Assembly (NCBI RefSeq): GCF_035083965.1
Contig: NC_089724.1
Coordinates: 11,526,910-11,590,909, forward strand
From: Branchiostoma lanceolatum
Taxonomy: Eukaryota > Chordata > Leptocardii > Amphioxiformes > Branchiostomatidae
Direction: 5' to 3'
DNA: 64,000 nucleotides
The position numbers and the translations under genes are program-made. The notes beneath the pieces were generated by a model. It made no database searches. It saw only the letters and a list, made by a program, of their open reading frames with translations, and was not told the DNA's origin. Of the stretch, positions 55,401 through 64,000 are shown piece after piece (the stretch's first letter is position 1; each line of letters starts with the position of its first letter).

Positions 55401-58400
55401 TCTTGTTTCCATCGCATATCGCGGTTTGTGGAACACCTGTCCTGGGTGCTTGGTGGTGTCCCTGGCTTCGATTAATCTCCAAGCAGATCTAACGGTGGCA
55501 AAGACCGTATCCAACTGGCAAAATGAGTTTTCATAATCTTCAAACAGATCTAAGGGTGGCAAAGACCGTATCCAACTGGCAAAAGTTTTCATAGCCTGTA
55601 AAAAATTCCTTTTGTCAGTTGGATACGGTCTTTGCCACCCTTAGATCTGTTTGGAGATTAGCTTTGATCGCGAGGATGTTTGCTGTGCGATGGATCGCGC
55701 CGATAAAGCTGAAAGTTTGTTGAGGAATGAAGGTGAAGGAAGAAGAGAGCGTAATATAAAGTGACGGAATTCTTAAAAAGAAAATTAAACTTATCTATTT
55801 GCGCTGATGATGCCACACACACGATGATCATCATGTGAAAGATGGTGTGAAAGATGGCTTGATATTCTTCCCTAGTGTGGCAACATACCATGATGATGAT
55901 GATGTTCAGTGTTTAGGACACGTAAATTTGATTCTGTGTCTTCCTTAGCATATCATGTAAAAGATTCATAGAGAAGCCCGGTCTGCTATCACTGAACCTA
56001 ACCCAGAAGCAGAGCGTTTTGGAAAAAAGAGAGAAAACGAGAGAAGGTTTCGATACAGTGCCGTAACAAAACATGATCAAATCAAATATGGTATAATCAA
56101 AATATATTATATTACTTAACACTCTGCATTATCATTTCAGTGATCGCCCTTCTCATGTTCATCGCTCTGTTTCCGTCCTGTTTCAGCACTATCCTGTCCG
56201 TGATCGCCCTTCTGGTGTTCATCGCCGGGATTGACATCTGTCTGGGTCATCCCCACTTCCTGTCAGAGGTGAGTTTACCTTTGTAGAGCCGAGCTGGGGA
56301 CTCTTTTGAATTGTCGATTATTATTTTTTTCTTACTTTGAGCTACACCGCTCGCATGATCAACACCGTAGCTGAAAAAGGCCCTTCATTCTATTAATCCA
56401 CTATTCAGCGTTTCTTTATTAATCCGTTTGCATTTTTTTCCCTGCACACAGAAGCTGGACTACGGCGTGACGTACCTGAACACGAACTGTTCCTGGTGTT
56501 CACACAAGGTCGTGCCGGACGCTCTCAGCAATGAGGTGAGAGATGTGTGTTTAGCTAGCTATATTTTACCTGACAAATATCATTTGATGTGCCCTGGTAC
56601 ACACAGAAAACGCATTAACTACAGCGCATCTCAAGTCCGAACGATGTCTTTTAGAATCAACTTCAAGTCGCAAAGAAAACAAAAAAATCCAAATTTCCGT
56701 TCAGAACGGTTACATGTCCCACTAACTACATACTGTTTTTATCTTGCCAAGTCTTGACAATCAAAGCCTGCTAATAATCAAATCATGTATGCCTAATAAT
56801 AAGCCGTCTTACATAAGAAAAACTTTCAAATCATACTTTTATTGTCATGAGTTGTCTCATATTCGAAGTGAAAGTAAACCGCGTGGAAATGTTTTTGCGA
56901 CGCCTTAGGGACGGAGCCTGTAGTATATTTTTTTTCCCTTCCGCCTCCAGCCATGCCACATCCGTCAGGCCGGCCACTTCCGCCTGGTAGAGTCCCGCCG
57001 CCTCATGCAGTGGTGCGACGGGTTCCTGTGGAAGGACATGGACCTGGCCAGGGTAAGCGCGCCACCTGGCGGACTTGTAAAATGTAGACGGTACCACCGT
57101 GCGATACTAGCCAGCTATCCTAGCTGCACCTGTGCAACACTCAAGTTTTTGGTTTAAGGGCCTGGTCGACATTAAGGTGTCTTGCATATACGTGTCTTTT
57201 CATATATATATTGCCTGGTCTAGCGCCCGGCCCAGATTATGCGTGAGAACATGATGCAGAGTCATGGGTCTGAACAAATATCTAGCCGTTATATGATCTA
57301 TCTAACCCAAAGATCTTATATGTGTCGTTCGTCACCTCAGGTGATGGAGTACATCCGACGACTGAACCTGCTTCAAGAAGCCGTCAAGACGCTGATGAAC
57401 GGTAAGGCTAGGCGTCATGGCGTTATATTTCACCGACATAACCATCTGTCCAGTAATCTTTCCATCAAACAATCAATTAATGTATAGATCGTTAGATGAA
57501 GTTTCAATTCAAATACATGTAATGTATAAATCATTAAACAACTTTTCTGCTCCTTGAACAAGAACAGATGTACAAAACGACCGTCTCAGGCTTATTCGCC
57601 ACCTTATTTCCGCCTCTGCAGGTGTGTATAATGACCCTCCCCGGTCCTGTAACCAGATCTACCGCCGGTACAAGAAGCTGCTGGGTGAGGCCCCACAGAC
57701 CGGCTACTACTACATACAACCCAAGCTCGCCTCCTACCGGGTTTACTGTGAAATGCAAGGGGTAAATGAAGCTGATATTTTTTTGCAGATTTTACTAAAC
57801 AATTGGTATACCTTCTCAGTACTAGCGATTCAGCAAATATCAGATGCAAACAATCCTTCATGATGAAAATTCTACTGTTTCAACCGTAGTTCCCGATGAT
57901 ATGAAGACAGATACCATGTTATACTAAGTATATTCCAACTCACACCTCTATCATGTCACTTTCCCAGGAGAGAAAAGGAGCGACCCGAGTTGGACGCTGG
58001 GCACAGAGCTGGGACCTACAGAACATTACGTCATCGGACAACCAGACGTACGAGATAGAGCTGTTCTCGCCGGAGGAACAACAACTCATACATGGTATGG
58101 GTTATTCAGCACTGACAGTGTGCTCCTTCATTTTAGATGGGGCAACCGTGCATCATGGTTGGCTGGGGGGGGGGGGGGGGTTGTAGGCTGTTGATTGGCT
58201 GCTGTACTCACAGGGTATTCAGGATGGGGTATGTTACTGATGCCATCGAAATGGGAAAGGACAGGGCCAGTCAGATTTCTACAATCAGGTTTACTATGTC
58301 AGGGTAGAAAAATGATATTACACTTATCTTATCTTGGATGGACTCCTACCACCTAACGTTAGTAATTTTCTTTTTCAACAGATTTACATTTCAAGACAGT

Positions 58401-58893
58401 CCATGTAGTATGCGACACGACACTTCAGATCGAAGCTCAAGACCACAGCTTCAACCCCTCCATTGTCAAGGTCATCCGCCAACAGTCTTTATCCCGCAGA
58501 ATCAAACAGCAAAAGTTCAAGGTGAGTCGTGTGTGGCTGTGCTTCCGTTCTGCCGACTGTTATTTGGTATTTCCACAGCCTAGTATTGGTTCACGGGATG
58601 GGAGAACATAAATTTCCTTTTGATCGGACGACGTCTTTTTTCTCGATGGCTTTCAGATAAACGACGGCAGCGAGCACACCCTAGTGGAGCTGGCGGGCTG
58701 CGAGAAGCTGCGGTGCTCCGGCCGGGAGGGGTACTCGGCAGCCTGTGGGACCGGGCCCGAGGATAACCAGCTGCCTGCCCGGGGGAACACAACCGACCCC
58801 GTGGTGCTGGCGTCTCTACTGATGAAGACAGGAGGGAACGTGAAGAACGCCTTCACCTGGACGGGAACACACTACTACCTGCTCCTCAAGTGA
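52471..58893 (+). CDS. Secreted protein of unknown family, paralog B (326 aa)
   Basis: Nine exons: 52471-52478, 56187-56268, 56452-56535, 56951-57052, 57341-57401, 57622-57761, 57968-58094, 58382-58521, 58657-58893. The tiny first exon (ATG TCG TG, phase 2) is predicted because it makes MSCTILSVIALLVFIAGIDI, a good signal peptide, and because the minus-strand paralog has the same short phase-2 first exon; it is the least certain part. Then follow a Cys-containing region (NTNCSWCSHKVV, LMQWCDGFLW), a helix (VMEYIRRLNLLQEAVKTLM), CNQIYRRYKK...GYYYIQP...YRVYCEM (about 137-172), TRVGRWAQSWDLQ, HVVCDTTLQI, CEKLRCSG...ACGTG and the end AFTWTGTHYYLLLK. Over the 36-residue Cys-to-Met stretch 15 positions equal paralog A without gaps. 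The two N-terminal exons here (56452-57052) replace the basic segment of A. Function unknown. Confidence 0.78.
55474..55659. repeat. Triplicated 50-bp element, two direct and one inverted
   Basis: A 50-bp motif containing GATCTAAGGGTGGCAAAGAC and CGTATCCAACTGGCAAAA occurs at 55474-55524 and 55535-55584. It recurs in reverse complement at 55609-55659. The second and third copies would form a hairpin with a short loop. It lies in intron 1 of paralog B. Confidence 0.85.
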
Positions 58894-59585
58894 TTTAAGT
58901 CTGCTCAGTAAATCAGTAGCACGGTGGTGATAGATACGTTGATGTATACCCTGTGATGGCAACCACTCGTATTATCTTTATTCGTATTCAGATACATAGT
59001 ACAGATACATAGTACAGATACAAATACAGATCGAGTATGCTGACTGGCTGTTGTACTTGTATAAAACAGCAGACTAGTTCTGAATAGCAATCAATTAAGG
59101 ACAACACTATGAGTTATTTAGAGGGATACTCGATCTGTAATGCTCGGAAAGTCGCTTCAACACGTTGTTCTGCTTGTAACTGTTCACTTGATCACTGTGA
59201 CACGAAACACAAATATTCTAATTATTATGTGGTTGACGTAAAATACCTCTATGATGCTATGTGTTCGTCTTTGGTACAGCTGTCTAGTATAGTAAATGGA
59301 AATAAAATACATGTATATGACTGTGGCTGTTGGATTTGTTTCGTGTTGCGGTTTTTCAAATTCATGATTTGGAACATCCACCGAGTAGATGGATGGATAG
59401 AACGTTAACGTCTTGCCAGCAAGGTGTTTTCTTTATTTTGTACAATATTCATGACCGTCCCCTACGTTTTACACACTGCGCACCTAAACATATGCATTGT
59501 GACTCGAATAGGAGGACCGCCGGACAAGGTATCGTTATCACAGGACTCTTTTCTTCCGTCAAGCTGTTCTGCCAGGTGATAGGTA

Positions 59586-59651
59586 GGACCTGAGACTGCA
59601 TAAGCGGATCCTATCAGATAGGATCAGCTTATGCGGTACAGTCTCAGGTCC
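59586..59651. repeat. Hairpin element
   Basis: GGACCTGAGACTG and CATAAGCGGATCCTATC on the left pair with GATAGGATC(A)GCTTATG and CAGTCTCAGGTCC on the right. The arms span almost the whole element, with only small bulges. Confidence 0.85.
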
Positions 59652-59834
59652 AGCGTCCTTGCCACCGCGCATAGCCATGAAAGCGGAACGAAGGCACAAC
59701 GTAGCAACCACTAAATTTATATTGATCTCCCCCAAGAGGAGATGTTTCCGCTTACCAGTTGTCATGCCCCGTTTCCGATCGGCGGTCGTGGAAACACACA
59801 CACGCTAGCCAGAGTCTACACGCAAGCACTCTCC

Positions 59835-60025
59835 AAGCAGAGGTTAGACTCCTGCATGTTTCGGAGTCGGACGTTTTGGGGGGCGTTTTTATTGGGCTCT
59901 CTATTTTGTCAGGTTTTCTTTTTGTTCGCCAGCATTGACAAAAAGAAAACCTGACAAAAAAGAAAGCCCCAAAACACGCATGAAAAGACGTCCACTGAAA
60001 CAAGCCGCGGCCTAACCTCTACTCT
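59835..60025. repeat. Nested fold-back element
   Basis: The inner arms are nearly perfect: 59894-59925 (GGGCTCTCTATTTTGTCAGG and TTTTCTTTTTGT) against 59938-59969. Outside them, weaker pairing continues (CAGAGGTTAGA near 59838 with CTAACCTCTA near 60013), which suggests an older, larger fold-back with a conserved core. Confidence 0.7.
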
Positions 60026-60973
60026 AGCAACAGGAGAGGGCGAAACGCTGAAGGCACAATACACTGAGACTGAGCCGTATCCTTACAACTCTCTCATGCA
60101 TGGATAACGACCACTGGTCAATAACCACATGTAGGATATAGGAGATTCTTTTTACACAACCAGGTAATATATCCTACTCTATCTTCTGTTTTGTCCTTTG
60201 ACTGTAGATCTACAACATACTACATGTATATTGATATCATATCAGAAAGAGAAAGCTGGTACGTGGTAGTACTAGGGTAATATAAGACACACATCTCTTT
60301 CCGCACAGGGTCAATGCCTAACAGCGCCTTCTTGTCGTCCGCTGGCCTCCGTCCAATACAAGCCCAAACCGTTTCAAGGCAACTGCTTGGAGATGCTTGG
60401 CATCACGCCATGGTACGGTCATGTCATGATTACATAATTTCCAAGCAGATATTGAACGGGCATTTTCTGTCTGCCACATTTTTTTGACACGGCTCAACTT
60501 TATTAGTCGACAGTGCCGTTTATTCAATAGTTATTGGTCTGGCCTGGCGTAAGGTGAACACAGGACAGACAGATTTCTCAGCTCAGGAGGTTGATCTCAT
60601 CTTGATAGGGTTATTGGGTTTTATATTGCTTGTAGAATTTAAAAGTTGTATTAACATTGCCAATTGATTTACATTGATTACATTTTTATTAGAAGCACAT
60701 TATTGCATTGATACAGCCCATGTGTTCAGCTACGACCCACTTTTAGGGTCAATTGACGGCAGATAAACGCGATAAATATTTTAAACCAGTGTCTCAAACA
60801 GTACTCATATATCTTTGATATTTTTATCAAAATCATCGATCCAATATTGATTTTTTTTAAATTATACATACTAGCATACTAGTTATAAAGGTTACTACGA
60901 ATCTGGAGATTAATTTCTCTATCAGTGTGTGACTTTTACGTTTGTACGTTTGTGTGTGGTGAATCCTGGTAAG

Positions 60974-63900
60974 ATGGCGGGGCCGGAGCGGATAGAACTG
61001 TTTATCGATGAAAACTCGGTGGAAATCGGCGCGCTAAAGGCGATGAAGACCGTCAGACCGAGCTGGAAGGCTGATGAGATCAAGTTCAAGGTGTGTGCAT
61101 AATTTCAATTGCAAAGAGTCCGTGATTTTGGAGAAAATGTGCATTGTTATCTGACAGATCGATCCCGAGTCCCACACGTGACGTGGGCTGAATCCAGGCT
61201 ACACCTGAGGTGGGCTGGGCTGTATATACAAGAGCTGTTTGTACTGTAAAAAGATCGCGACGGGTTATGTTTGACTTTTTTTTAGACCACCATGAACACT
61301 CTATTTCTCTCCCTACCATGAAATTTATTAAAACAAATAAATACTGTTAGTGTGACATGAAATTCCCGCAAACATTTCCACTTTTACAGTACATTAGATC
61401 GGGTGTTACCCTTTCTTTTATCATGGCCAAAACTGGAGACATTTATACATTTAAGGCCACAGCAAACCTAATCCCTTTTGTGATGAAAGCAGCTTCGTTG
61501 GCAAATTCCCACGCCTGATTCTCCTGTCTCATTGTATGGTTCTTGCTTGCAGAAAAATGCTAACGTTAAATGAAACCTATTTTTTCACACAATAAAATTA
61601 TAATATCTGCAGGCATTATCCTACCTGAATCTCATTTCCACCCTTGAAAACAATACCTATATTATATTTGGAAAGGATGGATTAAAGGGGAATGTTGCCA
61701 ATATTTATGCAATAGAACTTTGGCTGCAGCTTGATACGTTGCTAGGATTTAAACCCACTATCCACACCCATAGCAATAGTGGTGGACAAAAAACTAAAGC
61801 TAATATATTGCCTCACACAATTAGGAATTGAGAAAGTTGCAAAAGTCTATCTTGAGCTTGGCTCAGATCTCTTTCATTTATACTGAGATTTGGAAATCAG
61901 GATTCACCAGGGCACGGGCCAATTTGCAAATCTTGCCTGGGTATGAACTGTCCGAATCTGGCTCTGAGGCTCAAGGGGGGATTAATCCCCCTCGTAACCC
62001 GTTCATACCAGGATTCAGAATTTCAGAAATTGGGATCAGTCCTGTTCCCTGGGTGAATCCTGATTTGTGAATCCCGGTATGAATGGGGATTAAGGGGGTC
62101 TGATGTGTTTGTGTGTGCCAGCCCAGCTGCAGGATAGGGTGGGTATAGTAGGCTCACTAGGCTGTATTGATTTTTCTGCTGTTTGTCCTTTTTAACCCCC
62201 AGTGCAGACAGGAGAAAATTATGTAATTTCCAACCACTAAACAACCTTAACTGTCTGAAGAAATGTTGACAGGCAAATCATAGGTATGTAAATAAGCTTA
62301 AGCATGTAATACATAATGATCTGCCATTCAGCAATTCTTCGGACAGTAAATTGCTTGACGCTAAAACAGATCTTGCTGGTGAAAAGTAGTCCAACGTCTA
62401 ACAAAACACTACATATAAGACAAGGACAGCAATCCCTTGGAATGACATTATCTATAACTGCTCAGTACTTTGCACGTTCATATTACCCATTCACTGCTTA
62501 AATTGACAGACTGGAGAATATGATTTCACAATTATCAGTTTCTGATGAGCAATATAGTAAATCAGTGATGACATGCAAATGTGCAATCAACACAGCAGGG
62601 ATCTAATGTACATACAGGTGGTTGTTAATGATGAAATTCTGTACAAAGGTCCTAGTACTAGTAGAATGTGACTTGGCCAAAGTATTATTCTACCAAGGCA
62701 GTTAAAAACCTCCTTGATTCAACCAACCAAGGATACCAGTCATCCAGCATCTGTGGTTAATTTAGGACAAGGCCATGGTCAGGCAGTCGGAGCATGATGG
62801 AAAATTCCATTGCCTGGGGTGCTGTCATCTGACACTAATTATGAGTGAAAGATGCAGGGGAGGTCATGGCCTTGCACCTGTGTTCTTGTCTGTGCCTTGC
62901 AAGAGACAAGATTCCAAAGATTGCTGTAAATAGATTTTTAATACAGCATGAAAAAAATTAAGAGCTCACATTATAAAGTTTGACTTTGCTGTTGAAACAA
63001 TAGGTCAGCAACCCAATGGAAATACTAGCACCTTGCATGTGTGATATTGAACCAACAGTGAAGGCATGTAAGTAAAAGCTGGACACTAAAGATACAGCAA
63101 ATAATATATGTCCAGATCTAGTCTAGAGTAGATGGAGTTGTTTTATGATATAAAACAACTCCATTTACTCTAGATCAATTATAACGTTACACAAAATGTT
63201 GAATGTATATATGGTGGTATTAGAAGAAAATTGAAAACAGCCTGGCAATGTAGTTGATGTTGTCTTGTTGTTTAGGTGTTCACTGATGGCATCACTAACA
63301 AACTGGTGGGATGTTACCTGGAGGAGAATAAGAAGGACATGGTGTTGGTCAGGGTGTACGGCAACAAGACAGAACTGCTGGTGGACAGGGTGGCAGAGAT
63401 AGAGAACATGCAGGTCTGTATAACAAATAAAACAACAGGAGCAATTTGGTATAGGAAACAGTGGCAGTAACTGGCCTTCATTTTCATTAGCATTGTTATA
63501 GGCAAAGCCGTAGATATTAGTCTTGATATTTAGTACTGCTCCAGAACGTGCCATATATTGTACCTGTTACAGTTGTTGTGCAATAAACTTTGACTTTTAA
63601 TTATACTATTGTTCACAGATGTTGAGCACTTATTATTCTCTTATTAAACTAGTTAAACTTCTAACAAGTTTGCAAACGAACATTGCATAGATACTAATTT
63701 TTTATCACAGAGCACTGTTTAGAAAATAATTTTTATTTAAACCTCTCATATTATGTTTTGGACTCCAAAACACAAAATGAGAGGTTTGAATACAAATTAT
63801 TTTCTAAACAGTGCTAAATCCTGGGCTGTTTCTAATTGTGTTGACCTCATGACAGATTCTCCATGCCAATGGCTGTGCCCCAGAGCTGTTTGGTGTGTTC

Positions 63901-63977
63901 ACCAATGGTCTGTGTTATGGCTATGTACATGGGGTTGTGCTGGACACACAGCTTATCAGGGACCCTAAAGTGTTCAG
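60974..63977 (+). CDS. ETNK1: Ethanolamine kinase, N-terminal part (3' end outside window)
   Basis: Three coding exons (60974-61090, 63276-63413, 63856-63977) give the first 125 residues and leave phase 2. The product phosphorylates ethanolamine with ATP, the first step of the CDP-ethanolamine (Kennedy) route to phosphatidylethanolamine, in the cytosol. Visible family signatures: VFTDGITNKLVGCY (nucleotide-binding strand/loop), VLVRVYGNKTELLVDR, and HANGCAPELFGVFTNGLCYG. The start MAGPERIELFIDEN is shorter than human ETNK1 and resembles the compact N-terminus of ETNK2 or the invertebrate enzyme. The catalytic Brenner (HNDLLCKN-type) motif lies beyond the window. Intron 1 is 2.2 kb with fold-back repeats; intron 2 ends with a long hairpin. 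Confidence 0.93.
61889..62099. repeat. Imperfect fold-back element in ETNK1 intron 1
   Basis: ATCAGGATTCACC near 61895 pairs with GGTGAATCCTGAT near 62052, and GGGGGATTAATCCCCCTCGT with CGTTCATACC near 61976-62010 pairs with GGTATGAATGGGGATTAAGG near 62075. Arms are interrupted. Family unknown. Confidence 0.6.
63122..63174. repeat. 25-bp near-perfect hairpin in ETNK1 intron 1
   Basis: 63122-63146 (starts TCTAGAGTAGATGGAGTTG) and 63150-63174 are reverse complements with one mismatch and a 3-bp loop. It ends about 100 bp before exon 2. Confidence 0.85.
63711..63815. repeat. 52-bp-arm hairpin in ETNK1 intron 2
   Basis: 63711-63762 (AGCACTGTTTAGAAAATAAT at its start) and 63764-63815 are inverted copies with few mismatches and virtually no loop. 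The right arm ends 40 bp before the exon 3 acceptor, so it overlaps the expected branch-point zone. Confidence 0.88.
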
Positions 63978-64000
63978 GTATGGTAAGACAATTCCGATGT

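Larger units (their letters stand above)
58894..60973. other. Intergenic region between paralog B and ETNK1
   Basis: This region contains the 3' UTR of paralog B (AATAAA near 59302), two clear hairpin elements (59586-59651 and about 59835-60025), and the upstream region of ETNK1. No further gene was recognised. Confidence 0.5.

Overview
The window looks like nuclear DNA of a lancelet-type invertebrate chordate (Branchiostoma or a close relative). The genes are animal genes split into many short exons with GT-AG introns. Their products are close to vertebrate orthologs, intergenic spaces are compact, and the introns are full of small DNA transposons, fold-back elements, SINE and LINE pieces. 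The species assignment is an inference; nothing here looks bacterial, organellar or viral.

Layout. 58-4473 (+) holds the last nine exons of a large secreted VWF/mucin-like protein ending in a cystine knot; its 5' part lies outside. 8183-24933 (-) is a complete 24-exon POLD1 (DNA polymerase delta catalytic subunit, 1084 aa). Its introns carry a LINE tail, a piggyBac relic, a tandem-repeat array, an unclassified TIR element, a pogo/Tigger relic and a tRNA-type SINE. RPS10 (+, coding 26505-28975, 161 aa) is head-to-head with POLD1. 29896-34718 (-) is a 14-exon NADPH-oxidase organizer (NOXO1/p47phox family, 659 aa). 36619-40495 (-) is MZT1 (74 aa), with a 5'-truncated but open I-like LINE in intron 1. 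BORA (+, 41147-45169, 599 aa) starts 650 bp from MZT1 in the opposite direction. 46993-50778 (-) and 52471-58893 (+) are a divergent pair of paralogous secreted proteins (289 and 326 aa) of a family I do not recognise. 60974-63977 (+) holds the first three coding exons of ethanolamine kinase (ETNK1); the gene runs off the right end.

Functional themes. MZT1 (gamma-tubulin ring complex recruitment) and BORA (Aurora A/PLK1 activation) are both mitotic genes sharing one promoter region, an arrangement I recall also in human 13q22. POLD1 and RPS10 form a second head-to-head housekeeping pair. NOXO1 is a cytosolic adaptor for a superoxide-producing oxidase. The least explained content is the divergent secreted pair, with a fibrinogen-like GYYxxxP...VYCE hook and an orphan C-terminal domain, and a 36-bp minisatellite in BORA that has copied an active 5' splice site seven times in register.

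All exon models were built by hand from splice sites, reading-frame continuity and family knowledge. No alignments or database searches were run.
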